A stretch of DNA of 64,000 nucleotides from the NCBI GenBank assembly GCA_018240565.1, contig JAFEFO010000037.1, forward strand, positions 1-64,000, read 5' to 3'. Source of the stretch: Pseudomonadota bacterium. Its GTDB lineage: Bacteria > Pseudomonadota > Gammaproteobacteria > Xanthomonadales > Rhodanobacteraceae. Below, in pieces: positions 1 to 8,604 of this stretch. The position numbers and the translations under genes are program-made. The notes below the pieces were generated by a model. That model was not told where the DNA came from. It was given only the letters and a program-made list of their open reading frames with translations, and did no database searches. How positions within the stretch are numbered: position 1 is the first letter of the stretch; every line of letters starts with the position of its first letter.

Positions 1-143
1 TGACCACAGGGCTTTTTGCTTTTTCGCCAACCTGGAGGGCATGCCATAAGGCCCCTACGCCCCAAAGCAGGGTGGGCAACAGCGAATCTATCCTAAGACA
101 AAGGCAAAGGCAATGCAATCCCGACTGAAAAGTGCGATATTTT
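1..143. other. Left edge, no gene recognised
   Basis: This 143-base stretch follows the stop of the small lipoprotein gene. I see no coding frame with family character and no clear hairpin followed by a T run. It probably holds the 3' end of the secretion operon transcript and may lead into a neighbouring gene outside the window. Confidence 0.4.
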
Positions 144-602
144 TCACGGTTCGGCCTTCCCGCCCAGCTTGGAATCGCTCATCTGGGGCAGGTAGTACCA
201 GGCGCCATCGGATTTTATCCAGGTTTCGACCAGCGGCGCCATGGACTTGGTATTCCCGGACAGGCCGCCCAGATTGATCGAATAGTCCACGGTCAGGCGC
301 ACCGTGCAGGTGTCGGCGCTGCATTCCTGGGAAACGTACCGGACCTTGCTCCAGTGGGTGCCACGGCCATTCATGTTGTGGCCGTATTGTTCGCGCGTGA
401 TGGTCTTGCGATAGCCCGGCGCGAGGTAATCCCAGGCTTTTTCGGCTTGGTGCGCGATCAGGTAATCCCAGCGCTGCACGGCCTTTTGCTTGATCACGGA
501 TGCATCTTCGTCCTTCTTGGCCATGCCGGCGCAGCCGGCCAGCATCAGCACGGCCGCCAGCAGCGCGAAGCGTGCCAACAAATATACTTTTTTACTTTTC
601 AC
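144..602 (-). CDS. Small lipoprotein at end of T2SS operon
   Basis: A 152-residue secreted lipoprotein of unknown function. The GTG start at 602 is chosen because an AAGGAG ribosome site lies just upstream and the protein then begins with a classic lipoprotein signal: a basic tip, a hydrophobic run and a lipobox LAGC with Cys24. The mature part contains two cysteines (SADTC region) and no motif that I recognise. The gene overlaps the end of gspD by 11 bases, so its translation is probably coupled to it. Co-expression suggests, but does not prove, a role with the secretion apparatus such as a secretin helper (pilotin-like). No family assignment is made. Confidence 0.75.
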   Translation of the reverse strand: MKSKKVYLLARFALLAAVLMLAGCAGMAKKDEDASVIKQKAVQRWDYLIAHQAEKAWDYLAPGYRKTITREQYGHNMNGRGTHWSKVRYVSQECSADTCTVRLTVDYSINLGGLSGNTKSMAPLVETWIKSDGAWYYLPQMSDSKLGGKAEP

Positions 603-3000
603 CTTGCGGGTTCTCCTTGGATGGCGAGGGTGCGGGTGACGGCGGAACCGCTTGGGGTTGCGCCGGCAGCAGCGGCTGCGTTTGCACGGGAACGGGTGGC
701 GGCGCTGGCGCTGGTGCGGCCTGCCCCGCCGCCTGCGCCGCACGCAGCGGCGCGAGCGACTCGAATTTGCTTTCGTATTCGGACGTCATCTGTTGCGCTT
801 CGTCGGTACTGGTGATGACACGCGGGGTGATCAGCACGATCAGTTCCGTGCGTTGCCGGGTTCGCGTCGTGCTGCCAAACAAGTGGCCAATCACGGGGAT
901 GTCGCTCAGCCCCGGCACGCCATTGCGCGAATCGCCGTCTTGGTCCTGGATCATGCCGCCCAGCAACACGGTCTGGCCGCTCTGCACGGCGACCTGCGTA
1001 TCCAGGTTGCGCTGGTTGATCGCCGGATTCGGATTGTTGGCCGTGACCGTGCTGTAGTCCGGCGAGGTGTCCTGCTGGCTCACGTCCATGTAGACAAGGC
1101 CGCCCGGATTCACGCGCGGCGTGATCATCAAGGTGACGCCAGTGCTGATGTAGTTGGCCTGGCCCACGCCGGTCGAAGTGATGCCGGTGCCCGTGTTGGT
1201 GGAGTTGTAACCGCCAAGCCCGATCAGGGACGCCGAAATCACCGACACCTGCGTGCCCACGGTCAGTTGCGCTTGCTGGTTGTTCATTACCACCAGCGAA
1301 GGCGAGGACAGAATCTTGGAATTGCCGCTCTTTTCCAGCGCACTCAGCGCGACCTGGAAATTCTTGTTCAGGAACGAATAGAAAACGCCAGGCGATCCGC
1401 CGTTCAACGACGTCGGCGCCCCACCGCCCAACGATGCGCGGTGGCGATCGGCCGGATTGCCCTGGTAGCCGTCGCCATACTGGAAGCCCGTGCCGGAACC
1501 GGCATTGGAATTGTTGATCAATCCCGACAGCCACCACTGCACGCCATACTGCAGGTTGCCGGTCAGTGTGACTTCGAGGATCTTGGCCTCGATCTGCACT
1601 TGCAGTGGCGCGATGTCCAGGCGATGGATCGCGGCGCGGATCGAATCCCATTCGCCCGGCGTGGCCATCACCAGCAACTGGTTGTTTTCCTCGATCGGCG
1701 TGATGCGAATATCGGTCTGCTTGTTGCCTGAGGACGCGGGCGTGCCGGTGCCGGTCGTGGTCAGGTTCGACGCAGTGTTGCGTCCGCGCTGCTCGGTCAT
1801 GTTCATCGCGGTGTTGTTCATGCCGCCGCGATTGACGCCGCCGGCGCCCTGGTTGAACTGGCCGATACTGACCGGCCGCATGCCCGGCGCGACATTGCCG
1901 GTGTTGCTCGAGCGCTGGCTGACCTGGCCGGTGAAGATCGCGTTCAGGTGATCGGAAAGATCCGCCGCCTTGACGTTCTTCACGTCGTAGACGTAGAGCT
2001 GCGTTCCGTTCTCGCCGACGCCCTGATCAAGCTTGTACAGCCAGCTTTCTGCCTTCTCCAGATAGTCCTTCTGTGGTGTGATGACGACCACGGAATTGGT
2101 GGTTTCCATCGGGATGAAGCGGAACATGCCGGCCAGCGGCGATTCGCCGGTCGCACCGAAGATCTTGTCGAGTTCCGGCATGATCTTGGATACATCCATG
2201 TTGCGCAGGCCGTAGACACCCACCGACATGCCCTTCAACCAGTCGACGTCGAAGATGTCGATCGTGCGCTGGTAGTTGGCCAGTTCCGCGGCGGTACCGG
2301 CCATCACCAGCAGGTTGCGCGCGTCGTCGGCCGAAACCACGGCGTCGGCCTTGGCATACGGCTTGAGCAGCTTCTGCATTTGCGTCGCCGCGATATAGCG
2401 CAGCGGATAGGCGCGCACCTCGTAGCCCTTGGCGATCACTGCCGGTGCGATGCGCGGCGTCAGGTTGCCCGGGATCGCGTCCTTGACGGGCACCACGGCG
2501 TAGCGGCCTTCCTTGAACACCAGCGCGTTGTTGGTCCAGCCCAGCAGCATCTGCAGGATCGGCATGGCCTGCTCGGGCGTGATCGGCTTGGACGTGGAAA
2601 ACGTGACGTTGCCGGTGACGTTCGGCGCGATCGTGTAGTTCTCGTGCAGCAGCGCGCCGAGGATGGCCTGCACCACCGCCTGGATCGGCTGGTTCTCGAA
2701 GTTGAAGGTGATCTGGCCTTCCGGCGCGGTCTTGCCGTTGACCGGCTCGCGCGCGACCTGCTCGTTGATGAACTGGCCGGTGCCCGGTTCGATCTTGGCC
2801 TCGGCCGCCTGGTGCGACTTGTCGTCGGTGTCGATCTTGATTGGCGCCTCGTCGTTCACCGTATCCGCCGGAATGTGCGACGGCGACGCGGTGGCGGGTG
2901 CCATGTCGCGACTGAACTCGCGATCCGCGCCCATCGTGGCGCAACCGGCCAATGCGGCGGTCAGCAGCGAAACAAGGATGATCGAAGGTTTGATGTACAC
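592..3000 (-). CDS. gspD: Type II secretion secretin GspD (XpsD-like lipoprotein)
   Basis: Outer-membrane secretin channel of the type II secretion system, 802 residues. The GTG start at 3000 follows an ACGGAG ribosome site and gives a lipoprotein signal with Cys20 in LAGC, as known for XpsD of Xanthomonas. N-domains are at roughly 90-500, with a Gly/Asn/Thr-rich linker near 370-430. The secretin core follows: VGTQVSVIS, QVAVQSGQTVLLGGMIQD and a terminal ELIVLITPRVI segment. The C-terminal tail is Pro/Ala/Gln-rich. It is the last core gene of the operon, 23 bases after xpsN. A long upstream open frame exists in the same phase but overlaps xpsN and is not coding. Confidence 0.95.
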   Translation of the reverse strand: MYIKPSIILVSLLTAALAGCATMGADREFSRDMAPATASPSHIPADTVNDEAPIKIDTDDKSHQAAEAKIEPGTGQFINEQVAREPVNGKTAPEGQITFNFENQPIQAVVQAILGALLHENYTIAPNVTGNVTFSTSKPITPEQAMPILQMLLGWTNNALVFKEGRYAVVPVKDAIPGNLTPRIAPAVIAKGYEVRAYPLRYIAATQMQKLLKPYAKADAVVSADDARNLLVMAGTAAELANYQRTIDIFDVDWLKGMSVGVYGLRNMDVSKIMPELDKIFGATGESPLAGMFRFIPMETTNSVVVITPQKDYLEKAESWLYKLDQGVGENGTQLYVYDVKNVKAADLSDHLNAIFTGQVSQRSSNTGNVAPGMRPVSIGQFNQGAGGVNRGGMNNTAMNMTEQRGRNTASNLTTTGTGTPASSGNKQTDIRITPIEENNQLLVMATPGEWDSIRAAIHRLDIAPLQVQIEAKILEVTLTGNLQYGVQWWLSGLINNSNAGSGTGFQYGDGYQGNPADRHRASLGGGAPTSLNGGSPGVFYSFLNKNFQVALSALEKSGNSKILSSPSLVVMNNQQAQLTVGTQVSVISASLIGLGGYNSTNTGTGITSTGVGQANYISTGVTLMITPRVNPGGLVYMDVSQQDTSPDYSTVTANNPNPAINQRNLDTQVAVQSGQTVLLGGMIQDQDGDSRNGVPGLSDIPVIGHLFGSTTRTRQRTELIVLITPRVITSTDEAQQMTSEYESKFESLAPLRAAQAAGQAAPAPAPPPVPVQTQPLLPAQPQAVPPSPAPSPSKENPQGEK

Positions 3001-3023
3001 GTATAACGCTCCGTGGCGGATCT

Positions 3024-3743
3024 CTACTGCTGCTTGTTCTCGGTCTTTTCCCTGCGCAGGCGCTCGGCTTCCTCGCGCATCTGCGCTCGACGCTCCTCGA
3101 TGCGACGCTGCAACGCCTGCGCCTGCTCGTTCTGCGCCGGCGGTGCATCCGGCTGCCCGGGAACGAACTTCCCGGAAACCGGCGGCCGCGGTGGCGGCAT
3201 GGGTCCCGGGGGCGGATGCGCGGCCGGACTTTGACCGGCAACCGCCGTGGACAGTTCCACTTCGACCTCGTCGCCCGCGGCTTCGCGGAAAATCGCGCTG
3301 CGCGGGTTGATCTTGGTCAGCGTCCAGCCGCCCTGGTCGCCTTCCATCGGCATGCCTTCCTTGAGCGCGACATCCTTGTTCTTGAGCTTGTCGTGCACCA
3401 TTGCCAGGCGCACCTGCGGCGTGAGGATGATACCGGTTAGGGCGATGTTCAGCGGTACCTTGGGCGGCGGCGGCACGTCCGGCTCGTCGGGTGCGTCCGG
3501 CGTCGGCTTGCGATCGTCGTTGAACAGCGGTCGCGCGGTGGTATCGGCGAACCGGGCTTCCGGTGGCAGCTTGAATGGCGTGCGGTCGATGTTGACGTTG
3601 GCCACGCCGGCGGAATCCACGTCCGGATGCAACCAGGAATAGCCGCGGCCGAACCCGGCCTGCATGGCGATGGCGAGCAACAGCAACACCGCGCACAGCC
3701 CCGCGAGGATCGCACTGGTCAACTTGGCGGCTTGCGTGCTCAT
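3024..3743 (-). CDS. xpsN: Type II secretion protein N (GspC-like inner membrane protein)
   Basis: 239-residue bitopic inner-membrane protein that occupies the xpsN position, the functional counterpart of GspC linking the inner-membrane platform to the secretin. Residues 8-30 form the single membrane helix. The periplasmic region has a GspC-type homology domain at about 95-165, beginning PLNIALTGIILTPQ and ending GDEVEVELS. It is followed by a Pro-rich stretch and a charged, probably coiled-coil tail from about 200 to the end. The ATG overlaps the gspM stop by four bases (ATGA). The order M-N-D matches Xanthomonas. Confidence 0.88.
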   Translation of the reverse strand: MSTQAAKLTSAILAGLCAVLLLLAIAMQAGFGRGYSWLHPDVDSAGVANVNIDRTPFKLPPEARFADTTARPLFNDDRKPTPDAPDEPDVPPPPKVPLNIALTGIILTPQVRLAMVHDKLKNKDVALKEGMPMEGDQGGWTLTKINPRSAIFREAAGDEVEVELSTAVAGQSPAAHPPPGPMPPPRPPVSGKFVPGQPDAPPAQNEQAQALQRRIEERRAQMREEAERLRREKTENKQQ

Positions 3744-4354
3744 GCGCCCTTCTTGCCCGCCTTGCGCAGGTAGCCGGACAGGTTGAAGCGGATGTCCAGC
3801 GCGGTTTGCGGGCGCACCTTGGCGCCGGGCGGCACATAACCGATCTGCTGGCGGTAGATCAGCAACTGGTCCACGAACAGATAGGGATTGCTGTTTTCCA
3901 GTTCATAGAGGATTTGCGCGAGCGGCTCGAGCGAGCAACGCATGCGCACCTGGATGGTGACGCGCTCGTAGAGTTCTTCTTCGCCGCCCTTGAAATTGGA
4001 GTTGCTCACGATCGCGCACTTGTTTTCGTCCTTCACGCGCGCGGAAATCGCCTGCTTCAGTCGCTGGGTGAGGTCGGAAAACGCGCTGTTCGCGTCGGCA
4101 TCGGACAAAAACGCCTGGTTGCCCTGCTCGAACGCACGCACCTGTGCCATGCGTTTTTCGATCAGCGGGCGCTGCGCAACGATGCCCGCGAAACGCTGCT
4201 GCTGGTCACGCAGGTCCTGCACCTGGCTCGCGATGGCCAGATCCGGCGCGACGAACCACCAATGCACCAGCAGCAGGTAGCCAAGCAGGACAGCAATCAG
4301 CAGCAACACGATGGCCAGGAAACGGCCGTTGCGCGGGTCAGCGGCCAGGCGCAT
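3740..4354 (-). CDS. gspM: Type II secretion protein GspM
   Basis: 204-residue inner-membrane platform protein that partners GspL. The N-terminus is short and cytoplasmic, a membrane helix covers about residues 12-32 (FLAIVLLLIAVLLGYLLLVH), and a heptad-rich region follows (about 40-80). The rest is a periplasmic domain that ends in a basic tail. Its gene overlaps the end of gspL by 17 bases, which implies coupled translation. Family call rests on topology, length and position between gspL and xpsN, because GspM sequences are poorly conserved. Confidence 0.85.
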   Translation of the reverse strand: MRLAADPRNGRFLAIVLLLIAVLLGYLLLVHWWFVAPDLAIASQVQDLRDQQQRFAGIVAQRPLIEKRMAQVRAFEQGNQAFLSDADANSAFSDLTQRLKQAISARVKDENKCAIVSNSNFKGGEEELYERVTIQVRMRCSLEPLAQILYELENSNPYLFVDQLLIYRQQIGYVPPGAKVRPQTALDIRFNLSGYLRKAGKKGA

Positions 4355-5537
4355 TTTTTCCTCCAGCCGGCTTGATCGCCGCCGCCTTGGCGGCCGCCGC
4401 TTGCGCGTCCGCGATCGCGCGGAAGTCCAGGGTGATGTTGAAGCGGTCCTTCTTGGTGCGCGGATCGGGCTGGATCGTGCCCTGCACGCTCGGGTTGGCC
4501 AACAGCGTGGATTGATTGAGCAGGCCGATCAACTTGGACGCATCGTCGCTCAAACCCTGTATTTCGATCTTGTCCTTGTCATCGACATTCAGGCGTTCCA
4601 GATAGGTGTCGTCGGGCAAACGCTTCGTCAGGTCTTCGAGCAGGTCGACCATCAGCGGCGTGTCGTGCTTCTTGCGGCTCAGGAAATTCGCCGAGTCGAT
4701 GGTGTCCTGCAGGGTCTTGCGCAATTGCGAAACCTGCTTGGCGTCGTTCTGCGCCTTGGCGACGTCGGCCTGCATCGCCTCCAGTGCGGCCTGGCGATTG
4801 CCCAGCCACAACTGCATGCAGGTCACGAGCAGCACCACCGCCGCAGCTCCGAGCGCAAGGTTCAGGCGCAGGCGCAGGTTCTTGCGCGCGTAGCGCTTGT
4901 CGGCAGGCAGCAGGTTGAGCCCCAGGCGCGCGCCGCCGCGCACATCGGCCCAGCAGTCCACGCCGTCGAGCATCGGCGCCGCACCGGCGATGGCGGCCAG
5001 TTCCGCGTCCAGTTGCGCGCGCGGCACCACGGTCAGATCCACGTGCAGATTGCGCTCGGCCGCGCCGTGCGGCGCAACGCGGTAGTCGAAATAGACCTGG
5101 TCGGCCTTGAATGGCGTCTGCCGGTCCATCTCGAACGCCAGCACCTGGCGCAGGTTGTCCTCGGCCGCCGCCGGCAGGCTCAGCGCACGGCGCAAGGTGC
5201 GCGCGCCATCGATGCAATACACGCGTCGCAGGTCGGGCGCCTCGAGCGCACCGCGCAGGCGCGCGAAGGCGGCTTTTTGCGCCTCCGGCGGATCGTCCAG
5301 GTTCACCCGGCCGAGCTCGCCACAGCCCTGCGCGGATTGTCGCCACACGATCAGTTCGCGGCCGCTCGCATCGAGCAACAGGGCGTCGGCGCGCTCGGCG
5401 AGCAGGCCGCGCCAGCGCGCGGGCAGCAACAATGCGAGTTCATGCCCCCACCAGGCAAAGAAGCGCGGCAGCGGCGTTCTTGCATAACGCGTCCGCAATC
5501 GGGCGAGCTGGATGTCGAGCGCGTCGGTGAAGGTCAT
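4338..5537 (-). CDS. gspL: Type II secretion protein GspL
   Basis: 399-residue protein that anchors the GspE ATPase to the inner membrane. The first 220 residues are a cytoplasmic actin-like domain, a single membrane helix lies at about 228-247 (LALGAAAVVLLVTCMQLWLG), and the periplasmic part starts with a coiled coil and continues into a PilN/ferredoxin-like domain. The ATG overlaps the gspK stop by four bases. The C-terminal tail is unusually Ala/Lys-rich. Confidence 0.92.
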   Translation of the reverse strand: MTFTDALDIQLARLRTRYARTPLPRFFAWWGHELALLLPARWRGLLAERADALLLDASGRELIVWRQSAQGCGELGRVNLDDPPEAQKAAFARLRGALEAPDLRRVYCIDGARTLRRALSLPAAAEDNLRQVLAFEMDRQTPFKADQVYFDYRVAPHGAAERNLHVDLTVVPRAQLDAELAAIAGAAPMLDGVDCWADVRGGARLGLNLLPADKRYARKNLRLRLNLALGAAAVVLLVTCMQLWLGNRQAALEAMQADVAKAQNDAKQVSQLRKTLQDTIDSANFLSRKKHDTPLMVDLLEDLTKRLPDDTYLERLNVDDKDKIEIQGLSDDASKLIGLLNQSTLLANPSVQGTIQPDPRTKKDRFNITLDFRAIADAQAAAAKAAAIKPAGGKNAPGR

Positions 5538-6433
5538 CGGGAGCTTTCTTTCTCGGCCCAGCGCAGGACGGTATACGGCTGTCCCGCAGCGCCCATTCCG
5601 CCCAGCCGGATGCTGGCGTCAAGCTCGGTGCTGGCGCCGTTGGCGAGCGTGGCACGGGATTGGATAGTGTACGTGTTCCCGCCCCCATTGGCCATGACGG
5701 GCGTGCCGTCGGGCAGGGTCAGGCCGGATGCCGGCTGGCCGGGCAGCGCCTGCTGCCGCGCGGCGATTAATTGCTGGGCGAGGTCCGGCGTCATTCCCGG
5801 CAAGGCCAGCAAAACATCCATCGGCGCGTAGGCCGCGTTGGGTTGCGTGCCGCCGCCGTAGATGGTGATGGCCGGTTCGATCTTCTCGTACAGGTCGTAG
5901 TTCATGCCCAGCACCTGCTGCACCTCGCCCACGGTCTGGAACGGCGCGTTGCGCGGACCATAGGCAAGGCCCGCCGCCTTGTATTCGTTGATCTCGGCGC
6001 CGTGCGCACGCGGGATGTCGTCCGGATCGCGCCAATCCTGGATCGCATCGGACAACGCCACCGCCTGGTCCATCGGCACGCCGACGGATTCGAACAGGCC
6101 CTGCAGCAAGGCATCGCCGGCGGTGTTGATGTCGATCAGGCCCGACTCGTCCGTCAACCGCACGTCGATCTTCGCGCCGTCGAAGTCGAAATCGTAGGGC
6201 CGGCCATCGCCGACCCAGCGCTGCGTCATGTCCGGATTGCGCAGCTCGTACACGGCGCGCGCGATGCCGGCCTGCGCGGCATAGCGCGCGGTGGTGCCAT
6301 CGAACAGATGCCGCGATTCGAAGTTTTCGGTGCGTGCGATCAGGGCGAAACTGCCCAGCAGCACGCCCATCAGCGCAATCACCCAGATCACCAGGATCAG
6401 GGCCACGCCTTGCTGGCTGCGAGGCGAACCCAT
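5534..6433 (-). CDS. gspK: Type II secretion minor pseudopilin GspK
   Basis: 299-residue minor pseudopilin that caps the pseudopilus tip with GspI and GspJ. The start at 6433 gives the short leader MGSPRSQQG, cleaved before VALILVIWVI. As known for GspK, the usual Glu at position +5 of the mature protein is absent. The large periplasmic domain includes LTDESGLIDINTAG, typical of the family's helix-hairpin region. Its ATG shares one base with the gspJ stop (TGATG). Confidence 0.93.
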   Translation of the reverse strand: MGSPRSQQGVALILVIWVIALMGVLLGSFALIARTENFESRHLFDGTTARYAAQAGIARAVYELRNPDMTQRWVGDGRPYDFDFDGAKIDVRLTDESGLIDINTAGDALLQGLFESVGVPMDQAVALSDAIQDWRDPDDIPRAHGAEINEYKAAGLAYGPRNAPFQTVGEVQQVLGMNYDLYEKIEPAITIYGGGTQPNAAYAPMDVLLALPGMTPDLAQQLIAARQQALPGQPASGLTLPDGTPVMANGGGNTYTIQSRATLANGASTELDASIRLGGMGAAGQPYTVLRWAEKESSR

Positions 6434-7125
6434 CACTGTTGCCCCGTCGCGGCTGGAATCAGCATCGGCATGCGCGGCCGCATCGCGCCGGCATTGAGCA
6501 TCAGCGCGACATCCAGTGTCGGCCACGGCATCTGCACGCCGGGTTGCATGGTCAGCCGGATGCGGATCATCAGCGGCGTGATTCCGGGATCGGGCCAGTC
6601 GCTGCTCCAGTTGCCCAGATTGCCATCGGCGTCCAGCGCGCGATACTCGAAGCGACCGTCGGCGATGTGGTCGAACAGCACCACCGCCTCGTCGTCCGCG
6701 CGTTTGCCGGAATCCTGATTGGTCGCATAGCCATTGAGCATCACGTCGCTGAACCGCAATTGCAGACCGCTCCTGCCCGGGGCGAGTTCCAGCGTCTGCA
6801 CGTAAGGACCGCCGCGCGAGAGATATCCCGGCATGGCCGCGACGAAGCGCATGCGCCGCGCATCGCCATCGAAGACGTGGATGGCGCCGGTGTTGTTGTC
6901 GCGCGCGAATTCCAGCGGCAGGATCTGGCTGAGCTGGCGGCGCAGGAATTCCTGCGCGGTACGCAGGCGATCGGTGCGGTCGATCGCCGCCTCGCCCGCG
7001 CGCATCGCGTGCGCCGACGCGCGGATGCCGCCATACGCGCCGGCGATGAGCAGGCCGAGCAGGATGATCGCGAGCAGCACCTCGAGCAGGGTGAAGCCGG
7101 CGTTGCGCGCAAGCGCGTGCTTCAT
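6433..7125 (-). CDS. gspJ: Type II secretion minor pseudopilin GspJ
   Basis: 230-residue minor pseudopilin. The prepilin signal reads MKHALARNAG followed by FTLLEVLLAIILLGLL, with the conserved Glu at mature position 5 and prepilin-peptidase cleavage expected after Gly10. The globular domain has GspJ-like segments such as LRFVA..PGYL and the acidic VVLFDHIADG. The start at 7125 overlaps the gspI stop (ATGA). A longer upstream in-phase extension runs through gspI and has no merit. Confidence 0.92.
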   Translation of the reverse strand: MKHALARNAGFTLLEVLLAIILLGLLIAGAYGGIRASAHAMRAGEAAIDRTDRLRTAQEFLRRQLSQILPLEFARDNNTGAIHVFDGDARRMRFVAAMPGYLSRGGPYVQTLELAPGRSGLQLRFSDVMLNGYATNQDSGKRADDEAVVLFDHIADGRFEYRALDADGNLGNWSSDWPDPGITPLMIRIRLTMQPGVQMPWPTLDVALMLNAGAMRPRMPMLIPAATGQQ

Positions 7126-7631
7126 GGCTGCGCCCTGCCCTGGCGCATGACCGGCCCCTGCGCCGCCTGGCCGATATCGGTGTTTTGCGCGCTCAGGGTG
7201 ACAAAACGCGCATCGTGCTGCAGGTAGATCGTGCCCCAGGTCACGTCGAGCTGAAGCTTGAACAGATCGATGCTCGGCGCGATCGGCACGGCCTGCACGG
7301 GCGGCGCGTTGGTGTTGCCGGCCACGGGAACGCTCGACGCCACCGGCGCGATGTCCTGCGGCGGAATCTTCGCCACCTGCAGGCGCCAGCGGTATTTGTC
7401 GTCGAACGTGCCGGAATAGTCGCCCTCGCGCAACGGCTCGCCGACGCCCTGCACATCCAGCAGCGACTGCGCCCACAACGCGGCGCGCGTGTAGTCGGCC
7501 GACTGCGCGGTGGTATGCAAGCAGGTGGAAAGAATCTGCAGCAAGACGCCAAAACCGAGCGCGAAGATCACGAACGCGGCAACCAGTTCGATCAATGTGA
7601 AGCCGTGCTGGCGCGCAGGCATCGTGTTCAC
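7122..7631 (-). CDS. gspI: Type II secretion minor pseudopilin GspI
   Basis: 169-residue minor pseudopilin. The leader MNTMPARQHG precedes FTLIELVAAFVIFALG, with Glu at mature +5. Two starts are possible, at 7631 or three codons later; 7631 is preferred because it forms an ATGA overlap with the gspH stop. It is longer than the common 120-130 residues because of a Pro/Ala/Val-rich insert near residues 95-125. It should form the tip complex with GspJ and GspK. Confidence 0.9.
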   Translation of the reverse strand: MNTMPARQHGFTLIELVAAFVIFALGFGVLLQILSTCLHTTAQSADYTRAALWAQSLLDVQGVGEPLREGDYSGTFDDKYRWRLQVAKIPPQDIAPVASSVPVAGNTNAPPVQAVPIAPSIDLFKLQLDVTWGTIYLQHDARFVTLSAQNTDIGQAAQGPVMRQGRAQP

Positions 7632-8104
7632 CGGGTTTGTTCCTCGCGCGTCACTTCACCGGTGAGCCAGCTCACGTTGATGCGCCATTCGCGTTCGCCC
7701 AGGCGTACGGAAATGTGGCCGCCGGTCGAGGCGCCATCCGGGAAGAAGCGGATGCGCCCCGATGTCGCGCTGGTCTGTTCGCTGTCGGCGGTGAGCAGCA
7801 CCATCTGCATGCCCTGCGGCAACTTCACGATCGGCTTGCCCGGCGCCTGGTAGGTGTTGGACTGGATGTCCAGATCCAGCGCCGCCTGCTTGCCGGTCAC
7901 GATCGCCTGCCCGCGCGTGTAGCGCAACGCGGCAACAAGATCGCGCGTGGCGGCCTGGATTTTCGCCGAAGACATGCTTTTGCTGAACGACAGCGACACC
8001 ACGCTGAGCGCGATGCCGATCAGGACGACGACCGCGACCAGCTCGATGAGGGTGAAGCCCCCGCTCTTGTGAAGTGACGATGTCGCGCAGCGCGCGACGA
8101 TCAC
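7628..8104 (-). CDS. gspH: Type II secretion minor pseudopilin GspH
   Basis: Pseudopilin of 158 residues from the preferred GTG at 8104. The prepilin signal is a 16-residue leader ending HKSGG, then FTLIELVAVVVLIG with Glu at mature +5. The globular domain follows the GspH/FimT pattern (TRDLVAALRYTRGQAI). An upstream ATG at 8158 would add a Pro/Gly-rich stretch that is simply translated hairpin repeat, so I reject it. The purine-rich arm of that repeat stands where the ribosome site should be. Confidence in the family is high, and in the start moderate. Confidence 0.88.
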   Translation of the reverse strand: MIVARCATSSLHKSGGFTLIELVAVVVLIGIALSVVSLSFSKSMSSAKIQAATRDLVAALRYTRGQAIVTGKQAALDLDIQSNTYQAPGKPIVKLPQGMQMVLLTADSEQTSATSGRIRFFPDGASTGGHISVRLGEREWRINVSWLTGEVTREEQTR

Positions 8105-8107
8105 TCC

Positions 8108-8131
8108 CCCTCTCCCGCCTGCGGGAGAGGG
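8108..8131. repeat. CCCTCTCCC/GGGAGAGGG hairpin repeat
   Basis: Perfect 11-base inverted repeat, CCCTCTCCCGC then CT then GCGGGAGAGGG, lying between gspG and gspH inside the secretion operon. The same motif occurs near 12257 and, degenerate, at 58442. On the minus strand its GGGAGAGGGGGA arm sits directly before the GTG of gspH and may act as its ribosome site. Confidence 0.8.
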
Positions 8132-8162
8132 CAAGGGGTGAGGGGAGCATGCGTGCATCGAA

Positions 8163-8597
8163 TTACTGCCAGTTGCCAAAATCCTTGTTCAAGCCGTCGC
8201 CGCCCGGCTGGCCATCCTTGCCATAGAAGATGATGTCGAAGTCGCCATGGTCGCCCGGCGCCTTGTAGAAATACGGATGCTGGAACGGATCCTTCAGGTC
8301 CGCTTCCTTCGCGTACGGTCCATTCCAGTTGGTCGCGTTGCCGGGGCGCGTGACCAGATCGTTCAGGCTCTGCGGCGGCGAGCCGTTGTCGAGCATGTAG
8401 GCTTGCACCTTCATCTCCAGCGAATGCACGCCGGCGACGCCGGCCTTGTACTCGCCGTTCTGGAAGTTCTGCATCACCTTGCCGCCGACGATGGTCATGA
8501 CGATACCGATCAGCACCAGCACGGCGATCATCTCGATCAGGGTAAAACCCGATGCGGCGATGCGCCCGCCGCGTTGCTGCAATGTGTACTTTTTCAT
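8163..8597 (-). CDS. gspG: Type II secretion major pseudopilin GspG
   Basis: Major pseudopilin, 144 residues, the main subunit of the piston-like pseudopilus. Cleavage is expected after Gly17 of the leader, giving mature FTLIEMIAVLVLIGIVM with Glu at +5. The C-terminal domain has the calcium-site loop region (KDPFQHPYFYKAPGDHGDFD...GDGLNKDFGNW) that is diagnostic of GspG. It lies seven bases after gspF. Confidence 0.95.
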   Translation of the reverse strand: MKKYTLQQRGGRIAASGFTLIEMIAVLVLIGIVMTIVGGKVMQNFQNGEYKAGVAGVHSLEMKVQAYMLDNGSPPQSLNDLVTRPGNATNWNGPYAKEADLKDPFQHPYFYKAPGDHGDFDIIFYGKDGQPGGDGLNKDFGNWQ

Positions 8598-8604
8598 GTT
8601 CGTC

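Noticed and set aside
3001..3837. N-terminal extension of the gspD frame
   Set aside because: It runs through xpsN in another frame and has low-complexity composition. The GTG at 3000 gives a lipoprotein signal and a ribosome site.
8105..8179. Upstream starts for gspH
   Set aside because: They would translate a hairpin repeat into a Pro/Gly-rich leader that is too long for a prepilin signal.
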